Positions 24,231-36,047 of a stretch of DNA of 64,000 nucleotides are shown here, piece by piece. The notes below the pieces were generated by a model. That model did no database searches. It had not been told where the DNA came from and was given only the letters and a program-made list of their open reading frames with translations. The position numbers and the translations under genes were made by a program. Every line of letters begins with the position of its first letter. Position 1 is the stretch's first letter. Source of the stretch: Chlamydoabsidia padenii (lineage: Eukaryota; Mucoromycota; Mucoromycetes; Mucorales; Cunninghamellaceae); assembly GCA_025330725.1 (NCBI GenBank), contig JAIWND010000017.1:1-64000 (forward strand). Reading direction: 5' to 3'.

Positions 24231-24992
24231 CAAGTTACCCATGCGCGAACATGACAGTACATGATTAGTTCATTATTCCTGACCTTACTCGAAACATTAA
24301 AGTCCATATGCAGATGTTATTTTGAATTGATTGAAAAATAAATGCATGATTTCCATTGATAGATCTTTCGGTAGTATCATATTTACTTGAGCAGAATGAT
24401 TCCCTTTTTTGGAAGAACTTCTGTAGTGGTTTATATTTTATGTCTTCAAACTTGTGAGAAGCATCCAACTTGGCATTAATCAAGTGGGCCTCCTTTTTTT
24501 CCCCCAATAATGTATCGAGGCTAATGAAGACAAACATATAATACAAGACAATGGGTATTTATATATATATAAAAGTTTTATTGATTATAGAATATTGCAA
24601 GATGATGAGTACTATACTAATAGGGGGACTATATAGAAGGTAAACAGGATAAACAAATTGATGGTTGCTGAAGATGATGGATGGGTTCGTCGTCTTCCCA
24701 TGTTAAGGTAATGATGTTTTGGCGCAGAGAGAGAGGCTGATGACCAGTCACTTCTTTTGTAATTCTTTACCCCAGGTTTCCTTTTGTTGAAAGACAGTTG
24801 AAGGGGTCATTTACATACTGCGTTAATCATATGGCATGCCGACGTTTGTGTTGGTCTGTTGGTCTGAGCAATGTTTGTGTGTTGCTATAATCAGGGCTAG
24901 ATGACCTACACGGATCTAAAAAGAGCCATTAGTCAAATATCAAACGAACAAATGCGCTTCTTTATTCAATTACATAGTTCTTACCACATTCA

Positions 24993-25124
24993 TTAGAAGC
25001 ATGGAATCAGCAATAACGACTGGTCATACTGATTGTCCAACAAAAGTTCAATGGGTTTTTTCCCCAAGGTACATCCATCTAATAGCCCAACTAGTACTGT
25101 TGCTGTCGTCTCTATTAGCATCAT
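24993..25124 (-). CDS. Possible 43-residue small protein
   Basis: An ATG-initiated frame (two adjacent ATGs) begins MMLIETTATVLVGLLDG and ends SLLLIPCF; hydrophobic with no recognised family. AATAAA follows about 27 nt after the stop on the same strand, and a promoter-motif match lies 314 bp upstream at 25438-25450. These three signals in the right order are the only support. It could equally be a chance frame in a non-coding transcript. Confidence 0.25.
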   Translation of the reverse strand: MMLIETTATVLVGLLDGCTLGKKPIELLLDNQYDQSLLLIPCF

Positions 25125-25437
25125 CACATTTGTGTCAAAGGTAAGGTAAGTTGATTGTTGATAGTCGTGAGTTCATTGTTGTCCATCAATCTTTTAGAGA
25201 CATGTTGTTGCTGAATCCTGAGTGCCTAGAGGGTTTGAGGCATATACTGTTTTTACAGAGTAGTCGAGAATGTTAATGTCACAAAGTGGGGAACCAAATA
25301 ATGAGCTTTGTTGTTCAATAGATGGCAGTGAAATAGTTGGTTGGTGGATTGGTGTGTGATTTGGTTTAGATTAAAAAAGTAAAAGAAAGAAAGCCGTTCC
25401 ACTAATTTTTGCCCACACACACAATGTTAAAAATGTA

Positions 25438-25450
25438 TTTTCAAATCCCG
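25438..25450. promoter_or_regulatory. Recurrent promoter motif in gene-poor stretch
   Basis: TTTTCAAATCCCG, identical to the RPT6 instance, but with no firm gene beside it. Confidence 0.4.
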
Positions 25451-26182
25451 CCATCGACCCTTTGGGTATACATGTCTCTGGGCTTTTGAAAAGTGTATCT
25501 TGTCCTCACTTGTTCCCAAGCAATCGCATACCTATACCATTCGACTCCATTGAAATATATAGTGATTTATCCTCTGTTACCTTTGTAGTAAGTTTCTCGT
25601 TAATACATCTCCCTTTGTGATCCTGTTACTGAAAAGCGGGATTTCAATTCATGCAAAGAAGCATTTTCGACCTTTTTCATTACAAGCAACACATGTCTGT
25701 TGTCTTTATAAGGGTTGAAGTACACTTTAAACAATAAAAAAGTCATCAACATCATCATCAACTACTGATATCGCTGATGGACTTGACTTTGGGTTGCTTT
25801 CAATCGGAGTGAAAGCGGAGGAGAAAAAGCGAGAAAATTTTTTACCTGTCCAAAAACTATAAAAGGGCGAGTTTTCCAACACCTTGAGTTTTTTTCTTTA
25901 GTGACCGTACTCTACAGGATCTGTATACAGTACATTACCGTTCTACGTTTCTTAAACTAGACCAATTCGTCAAGCTAGTGGATGACGCTTAGCAGACTTT
26001 CCTATGAGTGAAGTGTACTGTTGATGACTCTCTGGGTTGACTTCAGTAGTTGATGATCTCGCCTGTTCGCTTTATTCCAAGGACATGGCACGGAAAGAGC
26101 TGCAGTCTGATAGCTCCCTTTTTTTTATTTATAAAACACAAATGAAAATGAAAAAGCAAAAATTATCAAGGGGTGCAAAAAT

Positions 26183-26194
26183 CGGGATTTGAAA
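26183..26194. promoter_or_regulatory. Recurrent promoter motif in gene-poor stretch
   Basis: CGGGATTTGAAA, an exact match to the core seen before NDUFS5, with no firm gene beside it. Confidence 0.4.
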
Positions 26195-26988
26195 TTCGAG
26201 AGGAAAAAAAAGAAAAAAGGGGCCGGCGGGATTTCTTTTTTCTTTTCTCTCTTCTTTTAATGAATTCATGGTCTACAAAGAGTTTGCTTCACAATCAACC
26301 ACGGCCTTCCAACAAGTCTCAACATCAACCAATTTCAAATAGGATGGATGCCTTGGTAGTGCCTACTTGCAAGGCAAAATGAATACCCACTTGAAACTTC
26401 ACGTCCATGCCTGCCAACAGGAAATAAAAGGTTTGGAAAACAATTTGTGATACCCCATCATACTAATCAAACTCTTCTCATTATAGTGCCATCTCATAAT
26501 TGGATACAACTATATGAGATGCAATACATTCTTATTCTGAAAACTTTGTCATCTATGGACCGCATGGAGTCAACAGGCTACAAAATAAGTTTGGTAAACA
26601 AAAGAATATGGGGTTACTGATAATGGTGAACAAGGTACTAATGATACTTTATTCAAATAGGTAACGACAAACCGGGTCTATACTCCTCACATGACTTTGC
26701 AAAACAGTAACCAAAGATGATAACACCAACGGACTCCTTTACAACAAGTAAGAAATGATCAAGGTCCATAGGTTGGTCCTTCTCGAATAGTAGAATACCA
26801 GTAGAATAGTCAACCCTTTCCGCTTTTTATATTGGATACATAACACACCCACTCAAAAGTTGTTTTTAATAAAGTAATAATATATATATATATATATATA
26901 ATATGTATATATTGATTTATTCAAATAAAGACTACTGCTAATGTCAAAATGATACACTAAGACTAGAAGATGGGAAGAGGTATTCACA

Positions 26989-27619
26989 TTATTCGCCAAA
27001 CAGTCTTCGTACACGTTTAAGGACACTGTCCTTTTCAGGATCTATTATAAGAGAGACAAAAATAATGATTAGTAAAAAGTGGAGACACAGGATATTTTGT
27101 TTTCAGGTAATTACCATAGGGATGATCTTTGGAGGGTATTTCAAGGACAGTAGGGAATGCTTGGTTATGACCATCAATCAATTCTCGAATATCTTCGGCA
27201 ACCTATGGGCGTAAAATATAAAGTCATTTGTGAGTAGGAAGAGAAGCAAGTTTCCTCCATCTATACTTACATGTTGGTTGATCAAGATGATGGCAATGTC
27301 CTTTCGTTTGGTGAATTCCACAAATTGTTCTTCAATAGTTGATAGAGGTGTCTCTATAATAAACAGAGTATGTTAGTATACCAGTCTATTACCTATTTCC
27401 ACCCATTTACTCACTGGCATCTACAACAAGAAAGTTACGTTTTTGTTGTTGATTGACATGTCCAATTCCAGCCAGTAATAAGCCAGTAACAGAATCCTAT
27501 CAGTTAAGGAATATGAGTGGTATCAGTTACATTCAATCCTATTTTATATTTTGTCTTACCTCATCACCAATAACAGCCAAAAAGTTCCTATCCTTTTGGT
27601 TCACTTTTTCTGATGACAT
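26989..27619 (-). CDS. VMA7: V-type proton ATPase subunit F
   Basis: Small subunit of the V1 sector that couples the rotor to the catalytic head in vacuolar/endosomal acidification. Five exons (27619-27560, 27496-27415, 27353-27271, 27202-27115, 27041-26989) give 121 residues, against 118 in yeast. Family landmarks are NFLAVIGDEDSVTGLLLAG near the start, NFLVVDAKT, IAIILINQHVAEDIR, and [20 protein letters not shown] near the end. The second intron uses a GTGAGT donor; the others are GTAAG/GTAAT type. It shares a 229-bp divergent promoter with the next gene on the plus strand. Confidence 0.95.
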
Positions 27620-27848
27620 TGAGGGAAGAATGAAACGTAAGGGAAAGAAAGCCGAAACCAAAGAGGAGGCGCTTTTTTTTTTTCTTTCTATCCCAAGTAG
27701 AGTATTTTGAATCACAGAGTAAAATGCACGAAACACTTCTGATTGGTCGAAATTTCCCCACTAAGAAAGTTAGAAAAAAAAAAAAAAAAAAAAGGAAGAA
27801 AATGGTGCGCCCTTTTTTCTACTTTCTTCTTCCACTTTTTTTATACCA
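27620..27848. promoter_or_regulatory. Divergent promoter VMA7 / hypothetical gene
   Basis: Contains GTCGAAATTTCCCC near 27747-27760, a loose variant of the recurrent motif, about 130 bp before the VMA7 ATG, and an A tract near 27775-27793. Role inferred from position. Confidence 0.45.
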
Positions 27849-29239
27849 ATGACCAAAGTAAATACACAACAAGAGGTAAACACCACCACCACCACCACTA
27901 CCAATGAACCAAAGAGTGACAAGGATTACGACAAGGATACCAACCATAATACTACCGTAGACACTACTTGCACAACCTCACCAAGAACTGATCACAACAA
28001 GACAACTTCAACGGACACCAGTATTACAGATTCAACAACAAACGACAAATCCAGTCTTCTCCCGGATGATACCCTCGACCTTGCAGAACAGTATAAGGAT
28101 CTTCAGCATTACACCGACAGCAGCAATCATCACCCTATACCCTCACTTCCTCCCATGCCTCACCATGCTCCACCCGAGGACAGTTCGGAATTACTCTCAC
28201 CATGGTGGTCTGAGGAACCTCCTGATGTAACAGACAGCGAACTGGAGGATTCTAGTAACAGTAACTCTAACCATCACCACCACCAACAACAACAACACAG
28301 TAACAAGAGCGACATTAACGAAGAAGACCTTTCTCATTATCTAGTAAAATTCCATCGACAGGCTACTGACAAGAAAACTGGGAAAGATCTCTGGCAAGAG
28401 GATTGTTACCTGTGGACCAAGGAACCTCAACAACAAGTAGAATCCAATCTAATCAACGATATCAAGACAGCAGGCATCGAATCATCATCACTACCGTCCT
28501 TTCAACATGACACAGCAAAAGCAACAAAATCATCATCATCCTCATCGACCAAGAAAAGTTATCCTTTAAACTCTCAATGCGCCATGGTCTGTCTCTTCCG
28601 TGAAAGTCAAGAAAGGAAAACAAAGAAAAGGCAGGACATGAATCTATCATCAAGTTGGAATCCATTCTATGGTAATTGGGTTGTGGTGGCATTGTCTAGA
28701 ACTGGATTCACAGAACACCTCCATGGTATGTATTATATATATATAAGGGTCCAATAAACATCACCCTTTTCTCTGACTTTTCTCTCTCTATTTAAATAGA
28801 AACTGATATCACCCAAAGAAACAGGTAAAATAGTAACGCAAAACAAAAACACTAATATCACCTGATGCTGATCGATTGATTGATCTAGTCCTGATTACTA
28901 CACCGTAGAACTGGGTGAACGACTGGGTAGGACGGGCGAAGATGGTAAGTGCGACGAAGAATGAACCAATACAAGCATCAACTACTTTTGTACTCAACCC
29001 ATCTTCTTTTTCTAGTGACCCACTTTATATCAAAAACACTCACACCGGTACAAGAACTTGGGCGACGATACATCGAATCATGGAAAGATGGAACACAGGT
29101 TGGATTTTTCACTAGATTCCTGTCAAGTGCTAAACGTGGTGATGCATTTTATCTTCTCCGGGACAGTGCTCGTCGAATGATGGAAAACATGGTGGCCAAT
29201 GATGATAAGAAGAAGGACGATGATGATCATAAAAGATGA
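27849..29239 (+). CDS. Hypothetical protein with disordered N-terminus
   Basis: Four exons (27849-28725, 28800-28824, 28889-28944, 29016-29239) give 393 residues. The first half is low-complexity, rich in Thr, Asp, Ser, His and Gln. From about residue 165 ordered sequence appears: EEDLSHYLVKFHRQATDKKTGKDLW, CAMVCLFRESQE, SSWNPFYGNWVVVALSRTGFTEHLH, then after a 25-nt micro-exon YYTVELGERLG, VQELGRRYIESWKDGTQVGFFTRFLSSAKRGDAFYLL. The tail is acidic/lysine-rich. I do not recognise the family; the conserved-looking C-terminal block suggests a real lineage-specific gene. No membrane segment or signal peptide is evident. The two small exons are supported mainly by phase and by good splice sites. 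Confidence 0.75.
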
Positions 29240-29768
29240 ATGATAACACATAGTTTAGTTTTTGTATTGGTTTTATTATCTTTTTGATTAACACTTTTAT
29301 ACCAATAAAAATTTGATTACTGTTTTACCATGGAATACTCTATGTGATTATGACGAAAAAAAGAAATATCGGAATTCTTAGTGTTAGGCTGATTTAACCA
29401 ATACTGTATCTGACCTCACTTTATGTTTTCGATCAAAAGTGGATGGTCATGCTTTGGAGGCGAAAGACGGGATTTTAAAAAATGCGGGGTAATATTACAC
29501 AAAGGAAAAGAGCATTTCCCTCATGCACCGACTACCACACAAACATCACTAATGCCATGCATGTCAAATACCGTAATGTGATTGGTTAATATTATGTTTT
29601 GGTAAGGGACAAGTCATCGCCACATAACAAGGTCGATCATTTAAACAATAAGGATAAAAAAAAAAAAAAAGACATGTTCAAAAGTTTCCATTCTTTATTT
29701 AAATCAACAAACAAATTTATAATTTAAAAGAGACAACTAATATAAAGTTAAAAAGGTATATCTATAAT
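29240..29768. other. Intergenic between convergent genes
   Basis: Both flanking genes end here. CGGGATTTTAAAA at 29468-29480 is a good match to the recurrent promoter motif in a place where no promoter is expected. No coding region is supported. Confidence 0.5.
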
Positions 29769-31676
29769 TTAACAAGAGTACTGATTGCCAACCAAGTAGT
29801 TAGCCACGGCGCCAACTATCCGAGGAAGAAGACCATTATTGTTGGTATCCACCGCTTGATGCTGAGTTGGTATATCGTGTGATACGGTTATGTTAGGTGA
29901 TTCATTGTCTTGAGGTATTTCCGATCCGACAAATGATCCATGTTCCAGGCGATGATGATCGTCAGAAGAAATTTCTTTTGTTGTTGTTGTAGTACTTTCG
30001 TCTATGTGTATTGAAGTCGACACTGTTGGTGATGAATAGGTACAAGGAGTTGATGATGGTGAAGCAGGTGTATTTAAATCAGTCTTGTTAGTCGTCAATT
30101 TGGTAGGTATATTGCTTGTTGGTGTTACAGAGTGAGGTGATGGTAAAGTTGACTTTACAGATGATTGAGCTTCTTTGGGCATGGGTGATAAAGTGTGGGT
30201 TGCAAAGGCTGAAGGAGGTGGTGGTTGCTTGGTGACAAGTGGGATGCCAACAGGTGTTACAGGTGAATCTACCTGATCAAGACGACTGCCATCATCATCG
30301 CCGGTGGTATATAATGTGCTTGGTGAATGGTGTTGTTGTTGTGTGGTGTCTGTTGAAGACGTCGAGTCTACTGATGGTAGTTTGGTGTTAGCGTCGATAG
30401 ATGTCATCTCTTCGTCTTCGTCGATAATGTCTATAGTCTGTACTTTTTCTGTTCTTGTTGATGATGATGATGATGAGCATATCCTTTGTTGAGATGGGGA
30501 TTGTGATCGTGGAGGTGTCATCGCTGGTGCCATTGCTGTGAGTGAAGAAGAAGGAGATGGTGAAGAGCGATGTTGATAGTTGTCATCAAGTTCCAATTTA
30601 ACCTTGTCGCATAAATCATCTTCATCTTCATCGAGGACAATAACTATTGGTGCTGGTGCTGCCTTGTGATTCTTGGGGACGACCGAATGATGACTGAGAT
30701 CCAAGGAATCATGCAAACCCATCAATTTATCCAGTCGCTCCTCTACAATATCCACCCGCGGCCGCCTTCGTTGAGATCGATGTTGTTGTTGCTGTTTGTT
30801 ACCATCGTTATCATACCCGTGTATTGAATCACCCTCTGTCACCTGAGAGGATTTGACACCACTAGGCACCCCAAGTATAACCGGTGGATTCTTGACCTTC
30901 TTATCCGAGACATCCACTATCGCCTTTTGCTTTTTACCAGCAATCCTTGAGCTTCGTCGACATGTGTGTTGTTCCATATGGTCCGATGTTTCATGTTGCA
31001 CCACGGTTGTATCTAGTATGCGCCAAGCAGTAGTACGCTGTTGTTTGAGTTTGCGCCTCTTTGGTTTGACAGAAAGAGAAGGACTATCGGATCCACGTTG
31101 ATGTACTTGTGGTCGCTTGTCACGCCATGAGTCGCCAATAGTCGCCGAGAGATTAGAACAAGTCGTATCTGTTGTTGTGGGTCGTTGAGGTGATAGGATC
31201 AAATCCTGCAAGTGCCTGTTGATTTCTTGGTCGTCACGTTGTTGTGGGGAGTTGCAGTAGGAAGATGAGGACGAAGAGGAGAAGCAGGAATTGTTGTCAG
31301 CGATCATGTCGTCGTCCAAGTAAGGTTCAAGTGAAGGTGATAAAGAGACAGAGGCCGTGGGGGTCGCCAGAGGGAAACGGGCAAGCGGAGACTTTCTTGC
31401 TGCTTTTACTAGTTTCTGAGTAAATCGTTGAGCACGTGGTGAGTTTCGTTGTTGTAAAGCATTGTTCCCACTAGCCTTGATAGATCGTCCAACTATGTAT
31501 GAATCGGCACACACACACACACACACACACACCCCAATAAAAAGATTAATGGTTATGATTAGACCACCACCCCCTTTTTTTTAAGTATAGATATAGTCCT
31601 ACTTACTTTCATAAGGATAAGACGAGGCAGAAGATCCTTGTGAAGATCTATCCGAATCAGTGATGGACCCAGTCAT
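29769..31676 (-). CDS. Large disordered Ser/Thr-rich protein with SUMO-interaction-like motifs
   Basis: Two exons (31676-31607 and 31492-29769) give 597 residues, mostly low complexity. Visible features are a basic cluster KPKRRKLKQQR near 166-176 (likely nuclear localisation), RRSSRIAGKKQK near 202-213, a short helix-like PRVDIVEERLDKLMGLHDSLDLS, and two hydrophobic-acidic motifs typical of SUMO binding: IVIVLDEDEDD near 306-316 and IDIIDEDEE near 377-385. VKLE at 321-324 matches a SUMO-attachment consensus. Many S/T-P sites suggest phosphorylation. The intron contains a CA microsatellite of about 25 nt. No catalytic domain; family unknown. A nuclear SUMO-pathway or chromatin-associated scaffold is a guess from motifs alone. 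Confidence 0.8.
31508..31532. repeat. CA dinucleotide microsatellite
   Basis: About twelve CA units inside the single intron of the disordered protein gene, near its acceptor side on the minus strand. Confidence 0.9.
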
Positions 31677-32145
31677 CAAATAAAGGGAAATACAAGAGAA
31701 AGAAGCAAAAAGACCGACATTTTCTTTTTATGGGGCTAAATGCAATAACAACAATGACCCAGTGACGCGCGTGAAAATCCATAATCGGACATTCAATTTC
31801 ATTCCTTGATCCCTGACCAGCTAACGAGTACTGGAAAAGTTTGATTGCTCTCGTATTAAAAGAAAACGGTATCAACTTTTCTTGTTCTACATAAATACTA
31901 ATTACAATAGGTCCAGGGATCCATGGTCCAAGTTCATGGTTCCCCTTTCATCAATGAGTTGGGTTTAATACGATATGCTCAATCTCATTGGCTGGATGAA
32001 TTGTCGGCGTTGAAATTCCATAAAATAGTTGCACAGACTCTTTTACTTTTGTCTTCCTCTTCCCCTCTTCATACTTGCGTCTTCTTTTTACCCCATTCCT
32101 TCCTTTACCAACTCTACTAAATCATAATATATACGATAAACTGAT
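31677..32145. other. Divergent intergenic region
   Basis: Between the disordered-protein start (-) and the tetraspanin-like start (+). Contains C/T-rich leader before 32146. A plus-strand frame from 31923 has no recognised features and is not called. Confidence 0.5.
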
Positions 32146-33185
32146 ATGGCGACTTGCTGTGGAAGGTATATTTAAGGTGGAAGGGCGTCATTTTAATATA
32201 ACAATTCACATACTTAATACCAACAACATAGATTAAGTAAACTATATGTGATTCTCACCAATTTACTCTTCACTTGTCTTGGTGTGGGATATGTTGCATT
32301 TGGTGTGCTGGGTATTCGAAACAAGTTTTTAGGCGCCACACTATTCCCTGACTTGATATTTAAACGTAAGTACATATTTTTTAAAAAAAATAATCAGGGC
32401 GGATATACTAACTTGGGAAGAATAGTGTCTGCTGTACTAGGTGCTATCATTGTTGTTGCATCCATTGTTGGATTTGCTGCAGCTTTCAGTCAACGGCGGT
32501 TACTCATCTTTATATATCTACTGATCATCCTTATATCTTTGGCTGTCCAGGTGTATATTGGCGTCCAAGTGTACAAGGCCGCTGGTAACTCTAAACAATA
32601 TCTTATCAATTTCTGGTCATCTGCATCACAAAATGAACAATCTACACTGCAGCAAGAAGTAAATTTATATATATATATATATATATATTGTTTATGCATA
32701 ATGTATTAACTTTTATGTACCTTTAGTTTACATGCTGTGGATTTGATGGATTCCAGGGTGGGACGACGACAAATCAATGCTCTGTGACTTTACCTCCTTG
32801 TGTAGATAGTCTTCAATCTTATGTACATAATGTCTTTCAAAAGGTGTATCTGATCACTTTTGCTGCTTTGGCTGTCCAGTTACTGGCGATCTCTAATGGG
32901 ATCACTATGATCTGTAGTCAACATATTCATGGTAATGGCGACCAATTCGAACAAGATCGACGGGAACGACGTAAATCAGGGATTCGATTGGATGACATGG
33001 TTGTTGGCACAGCAACCACTGGAGGAACGTATAATCAATATGGAATGCATCAAAATGAACAAAAGGTGGGGTATCATATCGACAATAGCTCTCCACACCA
33101 ACAACAACAACATAGTCCATATGACAGTTATGACAAGTATCGTCATAATGATGGCAATCAGGGATATAATCAGTACCATTACTAG
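32146..33185 (+). CDS. Tetraspanin-like membrane protein
   Basis: Three exons (32146-32165, 32232-32658, 32727-33185) give 301 residues. Four hydrophobic helices are visible: VILTNLLFTCLGVGYVAFGVLG, IVSAVLGAIIVVASIVGFAAAF, LLIFIYLLIILISLAVQVYIGV and VYLITFAALAVQLLAISNGI. Between helices three and four lies an extracellular-type loop with CCG at 152-154 and later cysteines (NQCSV, PPCVD), the tetraspanin hallmark. The C-terminal tail is hydrophilic and rich in Gln, His and Tyr. A GTAAGT-to-AG stretch at 32366-32397 looks like a 32-nt intron, but removing it would break the frame, so it was kept as coding. The first exon is only 20 nt. Fungal tetraspanins act in polarised growth and penetration; the role here is not shown. 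Confidence 0.8.
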
Positions 33186-33702
33186 TCATAGATCACCCCC
33201 CCCTTCCGTCTCCCCCAGGCCCTCACTCCTTATTTTGTACATCCCCATCACTTTACCTTTATTTTTATATGTGGATTCTGTTTTTTCTGCTCTCCCACAT
33301 CACTCCTTTCTTATAGTACTATGTATACTTTATCCGCTCACATAACCCACTTTATATATCTCTTCTCCTATATCTCTCATATCAGTCAATAGTTTTTTTT
33401 TTTTTTGCCTACTTTAATTTTTTTAGTATGTCATTTTGACGTGTAATAAAACCTGTTTCCAAATATTCGGAACCATTTGTCATCATCTTCGTACTGTCTC
33501 TTATCATACAAGCTCTTTTATTCGAGCATGACCTCGGCTATTTTGACACCGAAACATTTAAATCCCGGCTGTGTGATTTTTATACTCTCTCTCATGATTT
33601 TTTTTTTTTTTTTTTTTTGTCTTTCTTCCCCCTAAACTATCAACTTTTTTTTTTTTCTTTATCCTTTATTCAAAATTCAACACACAACGACTACGGTCAG
33701 TG
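33186..33702. other. Intergenic with promoter motif for the Zn2Cys6 gene
   Basis: 3' flank of the tetraspanin-like gene then promoter of the next gene. ATTTAAATCCCG at 33556-33567 lies 136 bp before the ATG; T tracts follow at 33599-33618 and 33644-33655. Confidence 0.6.
33556..33567 (+). promoter_or_regulatory. Recurrent promoter motif upstream of Zn2Cys6 gene
   Basis: ATTTAAATCCCG, 136 bp upstream of the start codon; exact core match to the SDE2 instance. Confidence 0.5.
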
Positions 33703-36047
33703 ATGACCTCTCTGGATGAAACAAAGCAAAAAAGAAACAAACCTTGTAAGTAAAGAACATCAAGTTGTTACTGCTTGGTCGCATAGTGTAAACTAATGAA
33801 TGATATATTTTAATTGTAGGTGAAAACTGTCGAACACACAGACGACGATGTATTCCAACTGAAACCTCACAATGCGAAAGGTGTACTAGTAAAAGATTGA
33901 CTTGCGAATACAAGGTTACTGTCAAGCCGATTTTGATCAAGACAGTGGTACCAGCCTCGAAGCGAATCCGGTTACAAGAACAGGTACAAACAATGGAAGA
34001 ATGCTTGGAACGACTGGAAAACGAAATGCAACTTGTCCGATCCTCCAGCAACTTGGCTACTCTACAACATGTTGGTTCGGCACTTGTAAAAAAGCCAAGC
34101 ACTACTCATGGACCTCTAGACAGCTCAGCCTTGGTAAGAACAACCCACAGCACAATTCGGACTTTACCTTTGACTGGTGGTACACAACATGACAACGCAG
34201 ATAGAACCTCGCCATCTTGGTTTGTCACACTCCAGCGCACAGAAAAAGGTTTACAACTAGATTCGACAATTAACAGTATGGTGGATTTGATGCAGTTTTT
34301 AACTCAAGGTGTGGGCAGCTGCTTCTCGAATTCGCCGCAACGACCGCCGAATTATTACTCCAACAACTCTCAGCAAACAATGATGATGGTGACCAATAAA
34401 ATGCTTCAAGTGGAATACATGCTACGTCAAGTTTTTGGGAAATTGGCCGTACAACAAGATGATACCAACAATAACAACAACCACAACATATTATATTCAT
34501 ATAATAATCATATTCGACAAATGGCCATTCTTCACCTTGTGGATAGTCATTTCCATTGTGTGCGAAGTGTGGTTCCTATTGTGGCTTCTTACTATCTTCC
34601 CTTGATCTCCAATCAGCCTGAATCAACGGTAGCGTATGCAATGGCGGGATTTATGGCTCTATCCTCTTGTGTGATCCATGTAAACGACAGGGCGATACCT
34701 TACGATAGTCGATCGGAATTTGGACAATACCTCTACGAAAGGACCAAGGAAAAACTGTGGGACGATCTCTTTGACGACACTTCTCCTTCCATTGAGACTG
34801 TCATGGCAATGCTGATCATGATCCGGTCTTCGATGATTCTCGTACGCAACAAGGATACTCGACTCTATTTGGATTTGGCATGGCGCACCGTCCTTGCTCT
34901 TCGGGACAGATACTTGCCGACTTTACAAAAGTACCATGATGATCCTTCTGCCACCACTACTTCTGAATTGGCTCAAGCAGAAACCTGGCGGCGGGTGTTT
35001 TATGGTGTAAGGTACATGTTGATACATGTCCAGATTATTCAAGATGATCCTGTGGATTTCACCTCGCTTGTCTTGGAAAGCGACATTGGCTATCCTCAAC
35101 CCCTTGAATGCGAATTGAATGATCCTCAGGAAAAACGAAAGGTGGAAATTTACAGCTTATCGGTGCGGTTTGATGATTGTCATATATCAAGTAACGTGGA
35201 CACTATTGGGTATAGGCTCTTTGCTGGTGTGCTCGACAAGGCCTCTCTCTTTCAACTGTCCTATATGGAACATCGACTCTTTTCTTATTGGCAAGGACTA
35301 CCAGGCGAATTCAGGCTTACTCGGTCTCCTATGGAATACTTGGATCCTTTGGTGATAAATATGTGTCAAGACCATCATATTCTGCGGATAAATCAACTCT
35401 ACTACTCACACTGGTTGACATTACAAACACGATTTATGCAAACATCTTCGACAGCGGATTTACAAGGCACCTCATTGACTCGGCTAGATGGTGGACGGGC
35501 TCTGTTGATTGTATCTATTTGTGGTGATGCGATGACTCAGATATTCCAGGCTTTTCACCAACGAGAAACCTGTATGCTTGATCTCCATTGGCTCTTGATT
35601 GTCACCGATGCTTTACAACTTCTTACCAAGACCGCGAATGATGCCGTTCGCATACGAGCTGGACAAAACCTGCGTATTTGTCTCCCTATCCTTATGGCTC
35701 AAATGCAGGCGAAGCATGATTCTCCGGCTTCATCATCCTCTCATCTATTCAAATTACCAACAACAACATCTTCTTTATCATCAATGTCCTCTCCTGCCTC
35801 CTCCGTCTCCATTGTATCCTCTCCTTCGACCTTGTCTTTCTCTAGTTTCGACAATAATTATTCAACAACAGGTACAAATAGTGATGGATTGGATGAAGTA
35901 TGCGACGAGGAACTATTAGATTGGGATCAACATCAACATGCCTTGCCATCTCCGGGCGACATGGATCCTTCTTTGGTTTATTATGGTGAAGTCAAGAAGA
36001 ACTTGAAAACCTATTTTGTGGAACCCTCGATAGAAGAACTGGATTGA
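33703..36047 (+). CDS. Zn2Cys6 fungal transcription factor
   Basis: Two exons (33703-33745, 33820-36047) give 756 residues. The binuclear zinc cluster occupies residues 15-43 with cysteines at 15, 18, 25, 33, 36 and 43 (C-x2-C-x6-C-x7-C-x2-C-x6-C); the intron falls inside the first cysteine codon. A basic linker and coiled segment (KRIRLQEQVQTMEECLERLENEM) suited to dimerisation follow. The middle region (HLVDSHFHCVRSVVPIVASYYLPLI, WRRVFYGVRYML, FDDCHISSNVDTIGYRLFAGVLDKASLFQLSYMEHRLFSYWQGLPGEF) fits the fungal-specific middle homology region. The C-terminus is Ser/Thr-rich with acidic patches, a plausible activation domain. Expected to be nuclear; target genes unknown. Confidence 0.9.

Larger units (their letters stand above)
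24231..26988. other. Long stretch without a firm gene, promoter-like motifs present
   Basis: Nearly 2.8 kb without a recognisable protein. It contains promoter motif matches at 25438-25450, 25637-25650 and 26183-26194, a TATAAAAGGGCGAG box near 25858, an AT dinucleotide run near 26879-26901 and a small open frame at 24993-25124. Around 26260-26710 short coding-like pieces (including THLKLHVHAC) would need GTTTGG donors and do not make a convincing gene. Confidence 0.45.

Noticed and set aside
25975..26115. Possible C/D-box snoRNA cluster (three TGATGA-like boxes and a CTGA)
   Set aside because: The box C matches are imperfect, the flanks of the best C/D pair do not pair into a terminal stem, and spacing is irregular.
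26173..26710. Possible zinc-finger gene remnant with pieces such as THLKLHVHAC
   Set aside because: Needs two non-standard GTTTGG donors and an unsupported first exon; too weak to list as a gene.
32366..32397. 32-nt GTAAGT...CAG intron in the tetraspanin-like gene
   Set aside because: Splicing it out breaks the reading frame, whereas reading through keeps all four membrane helices in one frame; also shorter than other introns here.
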